Positions 25,280 to 33,442 of a stretch of 64,000 nucleotides of DNA are shown piece after piece. Made by a program: the position numbers and the translations under genes. Positions within the stretch are counted from its first letter, which is position 1; each line of letters opens with the position of its first letter. Origin of the DNA: Akkermansia muciniphila (GTDB lineage: Bacteria > Verrucomicrobiota > Verrucomicrobiia > Verrucomicrobiales > Akkermansiaceae). The stretch covers positions 930,001 to 994,000 of the forward strand of contig NZ_CP156688.1 of assembly GCF_040616545.1 (NCBI RefSeq), written 5' to 3'. The notes beneath the pieces were generated by a model. It saw nothing but the letters and a program-made list of their open reading frames with translations. It was not told the DNA's origin and ran no database searches.

Positions 25280-26533
25280 ATGTCCACGCTCCATCCTTTT
25301 CCGGCCCTGCGCCCCCCGCGCGAACTGGCCGCGCAGGTTTCCTCCCTGCCTTACGACGTCATGAACCACCGGGAGGCCAAAGAAATGGCCGCCGGGAATG
25401 ACGCCTCCTTCCTTCACATCTGCCGCTCTGACATTGACATGAGCGAAGCCGCCATTCATGACCCGGAAACCTATGCCAAGGCCAGGGAAAACCTGGAGGC
25501 GTTCGTGAACAAGGGGTATCTGGTGCGGGATGACGCTCCCTCCTTCTACATTTACCGCCAGCTCATGTGGGGCCGCGTGCAGACAGGCATCGTCGGCTGC
25601 GCCTCCGTGGACGAATACATCAACGGCACCATTAAAAAACATGAACTGACCCGCCGGGAGAAGGAGCTGGACCGCATTGAACACTTTGACGCCTGTTCCG
25701 CGCAGACGGAGCCGGTCTTCCTGGCCTACCGGAAGCACGAGGGCCTTTCCGGCATCATCCGGGAATGGATCAAATTCCATAAGCCGGAATATGATTTCAC
25801 CACGGATGACGGCGTCACCCATATCCTGTGGCCCGTTTCCGACCCCGGTACGGTGGAAGCCATCCGGAAGGGCTTTGAAGAAGTGGACGCCCTGTACATT
25901 GCGGACGGCCACCACCGCACGGCCTCCAGCGCCGCCGTTTCCGCCAGACGCCGCCGGGAACACCCGGACTATACGGGAGAGGAGGAGTTCAATTACCTGA
26001 TGGCCGTAGTTTTTTGTGATGAAGACCTCTTCATCATGGATTACAACCGTGTGGTGCGCGACCTGAACGGCCTGAGCCGGGAAGAATTCATGGAAAAACT
26101 CCAAACCGCCTTTGACGCGGTTCCCGTGGAAACCGTTCCCGGAGAGGGCTACGCGCCCCGCGCCAAACATGAGTTCGGCATGTACCTGGACGGCCGCTGG
26201 TATTCCATCACCGCCAGGCCGGGCACTTTCGCTGCCGGCCACCCCATTGAGAGCCTGGACTGCGCCATTCTCCAGGCCAACCTGTTGGGCCCCATCCTGG
26301 GGATTGAAGACCCCCGCACGAGCGACCGCATTGACTTTGTGGGCGGCATCCGCGGCCTGGGAGAGCTGGAACGCCGCTGCGCCAGTGAAATGACGCTGGC
26401 TTTTTCCCTGTACCCCGTCACCATGGACGACTTGTTCCGCGTGGCGGACGCCGGGGAAATCATGCCGCCCAAGTCCACCTGGTTTGAACCCAAGCTGCGC
26501 AGCGGACTGTTCGTCCACACCATTGAACAATAA
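25280..26533 (+). CDS. DUF1015 family protein
   Basis: A 417-residue cytoplasmic protein. DUF1015 (COG4198) is recognised from FPALRPPRELAAQVSSLPYDVMNHREA at the N-terminus, FYIYRQLMWGRVQTGIVGCASVDEY and the strongly conserved IADGHHRTASSAA. The IADGHHR motif looks like a catalytic or metal-binding loop, but the family has no settled activity. DUF1015 genes often neighbour serA and serC-like genes in Bacteroidota and Verrucomicrobiota, as here, which suggests a link to serine or related amino-acid metabolism. A TATACT sits only 3 nt before the ATG. SerA follows 20 nt later. Confidence 0.88.
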   Translation: MSTLHPFPALRPPRELAAQVSSLPYDVMNHREAKEMAAGNDASFLHICRSDIDMSEAAIHDPETYAKARENLEAFVNKGYLVRDDAPSFYIYRQLMWGRVQTGIVGCASVDEYINGTIKKHELTRREKELDRIEHFDACSAQTEPVFLAYRKHEGLSGIIREWIKFHKPEYDFTTDDGVTHILWPVSDPGTVEAIRKGFEEVDALYIADGHHRTASSAAVSARRRREHPDYTGEEEFNYLMAVVFCDEDLFIMDYNRVVRDLNGLSREEFMEKLQTAFDAVPVETVPGEGYAPRAKHEFGMYLDGRWYSITARPGTFAAGHPIESLDCAILQANLLGPILGIEDPRTSDRIDFVGGIRGLGELERRCASEMTLAFSLYPVTMDDLFRVADAGEIMPPKSTWFEPKLRSGLFVHTIEQ

Positions 26534-26553
26534 TCTTTCCACCACACACCAAT

Positions 26554-28125
26554 ATGAACAAGGTTCTTATTCCCACCAAACTCTCCGACGTAGCGGCCAA
26601 TACGCTTAAAACGGCCGGCTATGAAGTCATCCAGGACGCGGACACGCCTCTGGAAGAACAGGCCGCCGCCCATCCGGACACCGTGGCCCTGATCGTGCGC
26701 AGTGAAAAAGTCACTCCGGAAATCATGGACGCCCTGCCGTCCTTGAAACTGGTCATCCGCGCCGGAGCCGGCTATGACAACATTGACATCGTGTACGCCC
26801 GCAAGAAAAACGTGGACGTCATGAACACCCCCGGCGCCAATTCCAACGCCGTGGCGGAAGAAGTCATGGCGATGATCCTGGCGTATTACCGCCACATTGT
26901 CCAGGCGGACACCACCACCCGCGCCGGCCTGTGGGAAAAGAAGAAGTACATGGGGAGCGAGCTGACCAAGAAGACCGTGGGCATCATCGGGCTGGGGAAC
27001 ATTGGCCGCAACCTGGTCAAACGCCTCCAGGGCTTTGAACCCACCCTGCTTGGCTATGACCACTTCCTGGCCCGCCAGCGCGCCCTGAACATCGGCGTCA
27101 CGCCCACCAGCATTGAAGACATTTTCTCCCAGTGCGACATCATCACCCTGCACGTTCCGGGCGGCCCCTCCACCCACAACATGGTGAATGCGGAGCTTCT
27201 TGAAAGCATGAAGGACGGCGCCGTGCTCATCAACTGTTCCCGTTACGGCGTGGTGGATGAAGAAGCCGTTGCCGCCGTCAAGGCCTCCGGCAAGAACATC
27301 GGCTACCTGACGGACGTGCACCCCAAGGACGCCGCAGGGGAGAAGCCCTCCGCCGCCGTGGCGGACCTGATCCTGCCCCACCTGGGCGCCAACACCCAGG
27401 AAGCCAACACCAAGGCCGCCAAGCGCGCCGCGGAACAGATGGTGGCCTATTTCTCCGATGGGGACACCTCCTGCGTGGTGAACGGAGAATCCCCCAACGG
27501 CCTTAATCCGGCCCATCTCCAGCTTGCCTTCCTGCTGGCCGCCCTGGCGCGCAATGCCGGGGGCAACAAGCCGATCCGCCGCGTGGAATGCACCTTTTAC
27601 GGCAACCTGCGCGTATTCCGCAAATGGTTCACGGCCCCGATCCTGGAAGGGCTGCTGCCGCACGCGGAAAAGGGCCTGATGCCCGCCGCGGCGGAGGAAT
27701 CCCTGCGGGAGCACGGCATCGTCTTCAAAGCCCGCGAACCTAAGGACGACAAGCCGTATGAAGACTCCATCACCCTGGACATCGCCATGGAGGAAGACGG
27801 GGAATACGTCTCCACCAGCGTGCGCGGCGTGGTGACGGAAGGCATTCCCATGGTTTCCCGCCTGAACAACTTCAACGGCCTGTATGCGGACCTTCGCGGC
27901 ACGACGCTGTTCCTGCATTACAAGGACCGTCCGGGCATCATCGCCACCATCGGTTCCGCCCTGTATTCCAACGGCATCAACATTGACAACATTGCCGCTC
28001 CGGCTGACCACGCGACTCATGAAGCCCTGGCCGTGCTGAAGACCAACCAGCCCATTTCCGACGAACTGCTGGACAAGATTGCGGGAGAGATAGGCGCTAT
28101 TTCCGCCTTCGCCCTGAATCTTTAA
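26554..28125 (+). CDS. serA: D-3-phosphoglycerate dehydrogenase with C-terminal ACT domain
   Basis: A 523-residue NAD-dependent dehydrogenase that makes 3-phosphohydroxypyruvate, the first step of serine synthesis. The D-2-hydroxyacid dehydrogenase fold shows VIRAGAGYDNIDI and TPGANSNAVAEEV, the Rossmann GLGNIG (about residues 147-152) and the catalytic His region HLGANTQEA. An intervening domain (about residues 320-450) and a C-terminal ACT domain (KDRPGIIATIGSALYSNGINIDNI) follow, as in long type-I SerA proteins, so serine feedback is expected. It ends a module with the class V aminotransferase and DUF1015 protein and is closed by a terminator. Confidence 0.93.
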   Translation: MNKVLIPTKLSDVAANTLKTAGYEVIQDADTPLEEQAAAHPDTVALIVRSEKVTPEIMDALPSLKLVIRAGAGYDNIDIVYARKKNVDVMNTPGANSNAVAEEVMAMILAYYRHIVQADTTTRAGLWEKKKYMGSELTKKTVGIIGLGNIGRNLVKRLQGFEPTLLGYDHFLARQRALNIGVTPTSIEDIFSQCDIITLHVPGGPSTHNMVNAELLESMKDGAVLINCSRYGVVDEEAVAAVKASGKNIGYLTDVHPKDAAGEKPSAAVADLILPHLGANTQEANTKAAKRAAEQMVAYFSDGDTSCVVNGESPNGLNPAHLQLAFLLAALARNAGGNKPIRRVECTFYGNLRVFRKWFTAPILEGLLPHAEKGLMPAAAEESLREHGIVFKAREPKDDKPYEDSITLDIAMEEDGEYVSTSVRGVVTEGIPMVSRLNNFNGLYADLRGTTLFLHYKDRPGIIATIGSALYSNGINIDNIAAPADHATHEALAVLKTNQPISDELLDKIAGEIGAISAFALNL

Positions 28126-28170
28126 CCTGAAAAGGCGCTCCTCCGGAAAATTCCGGAATACCGCTTTCCA

Positions 28171-28219
28171 CACAGCCCGTTTTTCCGCCTGCCACGGTGG
28201 AAGGCGGGCTGTCTTTTTT
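28171..28219 (+). terminator. Rho-independent terminator after serA
   Basis: CAGCCCG (28173-28179) pairs with CGGGCTG (28205-28211). An inner CCGCCT/AGGCGG pairing is also possible. TCTTTTTT follows, ending at 28219. Confidence 0.75.
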
Positions 28220-28280
28220 CTGCCATGTTGACAAGGCACGTCCATTTTTGTACTTTTACCCGAATCATTGGAACACTCTC

Positions 28281-29330
28281 ATGCGCTACGTACTGCTTCT
28301 CCTTACTATTTTAACCGCCGGATTTTCCGTCTGGTACTATCAGAACCGCATCTCCCCGGAAGGCAGGGAACTGGCCGCCCGGAAAACGGCCATGGAACAA
28401 CATGCCGTGGCGCTGGAAAAAACCGTCGGCGAGACCCGGAAAAAGCTGGATGAAACCCAGGACGCCACGCATACGGCGGAAGAAGCCGTGGAAAAATTCC
28501 AGCAGGCATATCTTGATCAAAAAAGGCAGGAGCAGCAGGAGGCCCTGGATGCCGCCTACCGGAAGAGCATGGCGGACCAGCAGGAGGAAGTAGCGGAACA
28601 TAACCAGAAAATTGACCAGCTGCGCCGCCGCATAAACAGGCAGAAGGAAAACTCCAAATCCGCCAGGGAAGAATTGCTGCAGAAGAGGGAGAGCCTGAAA
28701 ACCCTGCTTGCCAAGCTGGCCGACAAGCAGCGGAGCCTTCAGACGGAACTGGGCCAGGCGGAACGGGAGCTCTCCAAGAACCGTGAAGACGCCAAAGCTA
28801 AAAAGAAATTTTCCGGCGCCGCCCCCCAGAAGGATAATATCGCGGACCTTCAGGCGCAAATGAACCGCATCCGCGCGGCAACCGCGGCTACCAATAAAAA
28901 AATGCTCCTTCTGGATGCCACCCTGGAAGCCCAGGAAAAAAATGCCGGCAAGCAGGAGCTCCAAATGCGGAAAGTGGAAGAAAAACTTACCGAAGAGAAA
29001 AACAAGGCCCTGGCCGCCGATGACCAGGAAGAAAACGTCCTCCCGGATCTGGGAGATGAAGAATTACTGGCTGCCGCCGGATACAGGGAGCAGTCCAAAC
29101 CCGTCAGGGAAGCTCTGGAAAAAGCCCGGAAAGAGGAGGAACAGGCTTCCCGGGCTTATGACGAGGCCCGTGCAGAACTGCGCCATTCATCCAGGGATGA
29201 AGTAAAGAAGCTGGAGAAGGAGGAAAAAGACCAGGCCTCCTTCCGGAAGCTGTTCACGGGGGGAGCCTCTGTAGCGGGTTTCCTCCTGCTCCTGTTCACC
29301 GTGGGTGCTTTCCGGCGCAGCAACGGCTGA
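28281..29330 (+). CDS. Coiled-coil membrane protein of unknown function
   Basis: A 349-residue protein with an N-terminal hydrophobic segment (YVLLLLTILTAGFSVWYY), a long highly charged Glu/Lys/Gln/Ala-rich region of about 290 residues predicted as coiled coil by its heptad-like spacing, and a C-terminal transmembrane helix (GASVAGFLLLLFTVGAF) followed by RRSNG. The start at 28281 is chosen because the hydrophobic segment begins there. No enzyme motif is visible. It could tether or space envelope layers, but this is not supported by neighbours: serA is upstream behind a terminator and queE lies downstream. Confidence 0.65.
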   Translation: MRYVLLLLTILTAGFSVWYYQNRISPEGRELAARKTAMEQHAVALEKTVGETRKKLDETQDATHTAEEAVEKFQQAYLDQKRQEQQEALDAAYRKSMADQQEEVAEHNQKIDQLRRRINRQKENSKSAREELLQKRESLKTLLAKLADKQRSLQTELGQAERELSKNREDAKAKKKFSGAAPQKDNIADLQAQMNRIRAATAATNKKMLLLDATLEAQEKNAGKQELQMRKVEEKLTEEKNKALAADDQEENVLPDLGDEELLAAAGYREQSKPVREALEKARKEEEQASRAYDEARAELRHSSRDEVKKLEKEEKDQASFRKLFTGGASVAGFLLLLFTVGAFRRSNG

Positions 29331-29454
29331 ACCTGTTCCCGTTCTTTTTAACATTCCGGATGCAGAAGGTATCCGGACTTCCGCTCTTGCGGCAGCCTCC
29401 GCAGGGCGGCGTTGACGGACGGCGCCGATATGGTAGTCTCAGGCCTGCCTGATC

Positions 29455-30138
29455 ATGCTCATACTGGCCCAGCTTCACGGACAACCGGAAATCTTCCATT
29501 CCATCCAGGGGGAAGGCGTTTCCCAGGGAACGCCCTGCGTCTTTCTGCGCCTGGCAGGCTGCAACCTGGCCTGCTCCTGGTGTGATACGGCGTACTCCTG
29601 GAACGGAACGGTTCCAGGCGTGCGGATCACACCTGAAAAAACGGCGGAACTGGTCCTCCGTTATCCATGCCGTCGCCTGGTCCTCACGGGAGGGGAACCG
29701 CTGCTCCAGCAAAAAGCTCTTCCCTCCCTCCAGCGCCTGCTGCCGGAACATGCCGTGGAAATGGAGACCAACGGCACCATCATGCCGGATGCGGAACTGC
29801 TGGAACGCATCACGCAGTTCAACGTGTCTCCCAAGCTTCCCCACTCCGGCAACGATGCCGGGAGGGCCTGGAAACCGGATGTCCTGCGCCGCCTGGCGGA
29901 CACGGAAAAAGCGTGGTTCAAATTTGTAGTGGCGTGCGAAGAAGACGTGAAGACCATCCTGTGGCAGGCTTCCCGTGCCGGTATTCCCGCGGAACGCATC
30001 CTCATCATGCCCCTGGCTGCCACACGGGAGGAACTGGACGCCATGCGGGCGCCAACGGTGGAATGGTGCCTGCGCTACGGCCTGCGCTTTTCAGACCGCC
30101 TGCACATCGCCATCTGGGGCAGCAAAAAGGGCGTCTGA
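29455..30138 (+). CDS. queE: 7-carboxy-7-deazaguanine synthase
   Basis: A 227-residue radical SAM enzyme that converts carboxytetrahydropterin to 7-carboxy-7-deazaguanine in queuosine synthesis. The N-terminal FHSIQGEG block and the iron-sulfur site CNLACSWCDT (Cys36, Cys40, Cys43, spacing C-x3-C-x2-C) are diagnostic, followed by VLTGGEPLLQ and ETNGTI. Length fits the family. QueA, which acts later in the pathway, is elsewhere in the window (52.6 kb); queC, queD and queF are not seen. The stop codon lies inside the loop of a terminator hairpin. Confidence 0.92.
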   Translation: MLILAQLHGQPEIFHSIQGEGVSQGTPCVFLRLAGCNLACSWCDTAYSWNGTVPGVRITPEKTAELVLRYPCRRLVLTGGEPLLQQKALPSLQRLLPEHAVEMETNGTIMPDAELLERITQFNVSPKLPHSGNDAGRAWKPDVLRRLADTEKAWFKFVVACEEDVKTILWQASRAGIPAERILIMPLAATREELDAMRAPTVEWCLRYGLRFSDRLHIAIWGSKKGV

Positions 30139-30154
30139 AAACGCCCTTGGTTTT
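30127..30154 (+). terminator. Terminator overlapping the queE stop codon
   Basis: AAGGGCGT (30127-30134) pairs with ACGCCCTT (30141-30148) around CTGAAA and is followed by GGTTTT. The TGA stop (30136-30138) is in the loop, so terminating ribosomes would compete with hairpin formation. Confidence 0.65.
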
Positions 30155-30176
30155 AAATGGCCGGAATTCCCCGGCT

Positions 30177-30203
30177 GAAAGGGTTCCCTGCATGAACCCT
30201 TTC
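30177..30203. terminator. Second hairpin between queE and rho 3' ends
   Basis: GAAAGGGTTC (30177-30186) pairs perfectly with GAACCCTTTC (30194-30203) around a 7-nt loop. It lies 17 nt past the rho stop on the minus strand and 39 nt past queE on the plus. It has no T-run on either side. Confidence 0.45.
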
Positions 30204-30219
30204 CTGCTCCTTCCGCGGC

Positions 30220-32217
30220 TTACACCTTCTGTTTCAGGTCCAGCAGCATCTGCGCGTTGCCGGGGTACTTGTTCAGGAAGAACAGGAAGCGTTCCATGGC
30301 TTCCACAGGCTTGTGCCCTGCCAGGGCGCGGCGGATCAGGTTCATCTTGTACAGCCATGCCTCCGGCATAATCAGCTCTTCCCGGCGCGTCCCGGATTTC
30401 AGGATATCCACGGCAGGGAAGATGTACTGTTCCGCAATGCGGCGGTTCAGCACCAGCTCCATGTTGCCCGTTCCCTTGAACTCCTGGAAAATCAGGTCAT
30501 CCATGCGGCTGTTGGTTTCCACCAGAGCCGTGGCGATAATGGTAAGGGAACCGGCCTGGCGCGTATTGCGTGCGGCGGCAAAAAGGCGGCGGGGCATTTC
30601 CAGAGCACGGGCGTCAATACCGCCGGACATGGTGCGTCCGCTCCCCTTGTCCGCGTTATTATAGGCACGGGCAAGGCGCGTGATGGAGTCCATCAGCAGG
30701 AAAACATGCTGGCCGGCTTCCACCAGCCGCTTGGCGCGCTCAATGCAGAGTTCCGCCATGCGGCAGTGGTCGCGCACCCTTCCGTCATTGGAAGAGGCGT
30801 ACACCTCCGCACCGGGCAGGGAACGCTTGAATTCCGTCACTTCTTCCGGACGTTCGTCCACCAGCAGCACCATCAGGTGAATGGAATCCTTGTAATTCTC
30901 CAGAATGGCTTCCGCCATGTGCTGCAACAATGTGGTTTTGCCTGCACGCGGAGGAGAAACGATCAGGCCGCGCTGACCGCGCCCGATGGGAGCAATCAGG
31001 TCCAGCGTGCGCGTAGTATAACGTTCCGGACGGGTTTCAAAGGAAATGCGCTTGTTCGGATTGACCGCCTTGAGCTCTTCAAAATGCGGATTTTTGCGCG
31101 CCTTCTCCGGAGCGTCCCCGTTAATGGCAGTGATCTCCGTCAGCAGAATGCCGCGGTCATGGCGGCAGGCCTGCCCATGCACCCACACGGCGGGACGCAG
31201 GCCGAATTTGCGGATCATGTCCTGCGGAACGTAAACGGCTTCCGCAAAGGCGTCAAAATCATTATCCTGCTTCCTTAAAAAACCAAACCCTTTATTCGTG
31301 ATTTCCAGGAGCCCGTCCACGGGCTCCGGCGGTCCCAGTTCACGGGGAGCGTTATTCTGGGGGGCGGTGCCCTCCTGATGGTTATTGTTCCAGCGGTTCT
31401 TGACCCGGTCATTGCCGTTCCTGCCATTGCGGCTGTCCTGGCGGTTGTTCCGGTTCTTGTTGAAACGGTCGTTATTATTGTTATTGCGGCGGTTCTGCCT
31501 GTCAAAACGCTGTCTCTGCGGGTCGTTGCCCCGGTAGGTTTCACGGGCGGCATCCGCGGATAAATCCGCCGCGCCTTCCTGCACCACCTTGATGGACGGG
31601 GCAGAGCCATTCGCATCCTCCCCCCCTTCCTGTACGCGCGGTTTTCTTACAAACCTCTGGCGGATCACCTTCGGCCTGCCCTCCCCGGGCTGTTCCGGAG
31701 CGGACTCCGCAGGAGCGGCGCCCGGTTCCGCAGGAACCATGGGAACAACGGCCTCTGCCCTGGCGCCCCCCGGTGTATCGCCCTCAGGCGCGACAACCTT
31801 GGTGGAACGCCTGCGGACAGGCTTGACGGGAGCCTCCGTTACGGGCGCCTCATGGGCGCCGTCCGTTTCCGGCGCTTCCTCCACGGGCTTCTTGCGGGGA
31901 CGTCCGCGCCGCGGCTTGGCCGGGGCTTCTTCCGTACCTTCCGGAGCCGGAATTTCAGCACTGCTTTTGCGGACAGTCTTCTTTTTGGGCTCAGGCGTTT
32001 CCCCCATTCCTTCACCTGCCATTTCCGGAACCTTTTTCCTTGCCGTCCTCTTGCGGGGGGCGGGGGAAGCATCCGGTCCGGACACGGAAAGCTCAACGGC
32101 GGCCTGGGGCTCCGAAGGAGTTTCCGCCGCAGACTTGGTTCTGCGGACAACACGTTTTTTGGGCGAAGGCTCCGGAGAAACCTGCTCCGGAGTCAAATCT
32201 GGGGGAGTATCAGACAT
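30220..32217 (-). CDS. rho: Transcription termination factor Rho with long disordered N-terminal extension
   Basis: A 665-residue Rho, against about 420 in E. coli. Residues 1-295 are an extra low-complexity region. First come Pro/Glu/Ala segments with repeated basic clusters (KKRVVRRTK, RKRTARKK, KKKTVRKS and the AT-hook-like RRGRPRKKP), then an Arg/Asn-rich stretch at about residues 229-280. The normal Rho follows, with an RNA-binding OB domain (GLLEITNKGFGFLRKQ, about residue 300), Walker A SPPRAGKT (421-428), VLLVDERPEEVTE and the C-terminal hexamer core. The catalytic part looks intact. It lies 51 nt after yebC on the same strand, so the two may share a transcript. Comparable extensions occur in Bacteroides Rho. 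Confidence 0.95.
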   Translation of the reverse strand: MSDTPPDLTPEQVSPEPSPKKRVVRRTKSAAETPSEPQAAVELSVSGPDASPAPRKRTARKKVPEMAGEGMGETPEPKKKTVRKSSAEIPAPEGTEEAPAKPRRGRPRKKPVEEAPETDGAHEAPVTEAPVKPVRRRSTKVVAPEGDTPGGARAEAVVPMVPAEPGAAPAESAPEQPGEGRPKVIRQRFVRKPRVQEGGEDANGSAPSIKVVQEGAADLSADAARETYRGNDPQRQRFDRQNRRNNNNNDRFNKNRNNRQDSRNGRNGNDRVKNRWNNNHQEGTAPQNNAPRELGPPEPVDGLLEITNKGFGFLRKQDNDFDAFAEAVYVPQDMIRKFGLRPAVWVHGQACRHDRGILLTEITAINGDAPEKARKNPHFEELKAVNPNKRISFETRPERYTTRTLDLIAPIGRGQRGLIVSPPRAGKTTLLQHMAEAILENYKDSIHLMVLLVDERPEEVTEFKRSLPGAEVYASSNDGRVRDHCRMAELCIERAKRLVEAGQHVFLLMDSITRLARAYNNADKGSGRTMSGGIDARALEMPRRLFAAARNTRQAGSLTIIATALVETNSRMDDLIFQEFKGTGNMELVLNRRIAEQYIFPAVDILKSGTRREELIMPEAWLYKMNLIRRALAGHKPVEAMERFLFFLNKYPGNAQMLLDLKQKV

Positions 32218-32268
32218 GGAAAAGAAAATTGGACTGCAACAACAGGCGTCTCCTGAAAGACAACGGCG

Positions 32269-33024
32269 TTAGTCAAGCTGTTCGAGGATTTCTTCCGCCA
32301 CGTCGAAATTGGAGAAGACATTCAGCGCGTCGTCGTAATCGTCCAGCGCTTCATACAGGCGCATGGCGGCTTTTGCCGTATCCAGATCATTAATCACGGA
32401 AATGTTCTGCGCTACGGAAATCAGCTTCATGGAGATCACCGTATGGCCAGCCTCGCGCAGGGCGGCACATACATTGTTCAGTTCCGTCGGGTCCGTTACA
32501 AACACCCATTCGTTATCGGTATCCCCCTGCTCCACATCGTCCGCGCCGCATTCCAGCGCCAGATCCATGGCGGAATCCTCCGTCAGGCCTTCCGCCATGA
32601 TGCGGGCTTCTCCCTTGCGTTCAAACTGGTAGGCAACGGAACCGGGCGTGCCGATGCTCCCCCCGTTCTTGGTGAAAAGAGTCCGGAGCTCGGAAGCGGA
32701 ACGGTTCGTGTTGTCCGTAGCCACTTCAACCAGGAAAGCCGTACCCGCCGGACCGTAGCCCTCATAGGTAATCTCCTGAATGGTGGCGCCGCCCAATTCC
32801 CCGGTTCCCTTTTTGATGGCGCGTTCAATATTCTCCTTGGGAGTGGACACGGCCTTGGCCCCGTCAATGGCGGCGCGCAAACGCGGGTTCAGATCAGGAT
32901 CTCCACCGCCGCTCTTGGCGGCCAGCATGATTTCATGGGCAAAGCGGGCAAACACCTTGCCCTTCTTGGCATCTTCCTTAGCCTTAACGTACTTGATCTT
33001 AGACCATTTATTATGTCCTGACAT
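32269..33024 (-). CDS. YebC/PmpR family regulator
   Basis: A 251-residue protein of standard YebC length, starting MSGHNKWSKIKYVKAKEDAKKGKVFARFAHEI, the family signature. The ITYEGYGPAGTAFLVEVATDN motif and an acidic C-terminal domain are also typical. Family members act as DNA-binding regulators or, for some, as translation factors that relieve ribosome stalling at proline-rich stretches. That role would be notable beside the Pro-rich Rho leader and the Pro-rich membrane proteins in this window, but the link is only inferred. It starts the yebC-rho pair. Confidence 0.93.
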   Translation of the reverse strand: MSGHNKWSKIKYVKAKEDAKKGKVFARFAHEIMLAAKSGGGDPDLNPRLRAAIDGAKAVSTPKENIERAIKKGTGELGGATIQEITYEGYGPAGTAFLVEVATDNTNRSASELRTLFTKNGGSIGTPGSVAYQFERKGEARIMAEGLTEDSAMDLALECGADDVEQGDTDNEWVFVTDPTELNNVCAALREAGHTVISMKLISVAQNISVINDLDTAKAAMRLYEALDDYDDALNVFSNFDVAEEILEQLD

Positions 33025-33442
33025 AGAATTGGGAATAATAGTAAGTGAATGTAAAGAGACAAACTAACCAGCGGAACCGTTCTTCAACCCGGGCGAACAC
33101 ATTGTCTTTCGCAAATACCACGCAGGAAGGGAATCAGGGTGCGGCCATCCGTAAATACGTTACAGGGACCGGATACTCTGCCGGGGAACACGCCGCGCGC
33201 CCACAGGGCTCCGGCTACCGCTTGGCAGTCACTCTCAACACATGCAAAATAACGTATTCCCCAGCATTGGCAATACTTTTTTAGGTCACGGAAGCACGGA
33301 AGCAAACCCTAGGGAACCGGATAAACAATTCCTCCCACAGTCTGGAGTAATCATTCTACGAAAAGACTGCTCGTCTTATTTAATTTGATGAAAGCGCGAG
33401 CGTCTCCAGGAAAAGGCGGACGGCCGCTTTATCCTCTCTCCG
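33025..33442. other. Gene-poor boundary between yebC and the AT-rich island
   Basis: This 418-nt stretch includes the yebC promoter side and the downstream flank of the island. A minus-strand frame (33084-33305, Cys-rich, 73 residues) is open but has no recognisable domain or ribosome site, and may be a decayed fragment. No tRNA, att-like direct repeat or terminator was identified, so the island boundary is defined only by base composition. Confidence 0.4.

Noticed and set aside
33084-33305. Cys-rich 73-residue minus-strand frame
   Set aside because: No ribosome site, no recognised domain, and it lies in a region without other coding signs.
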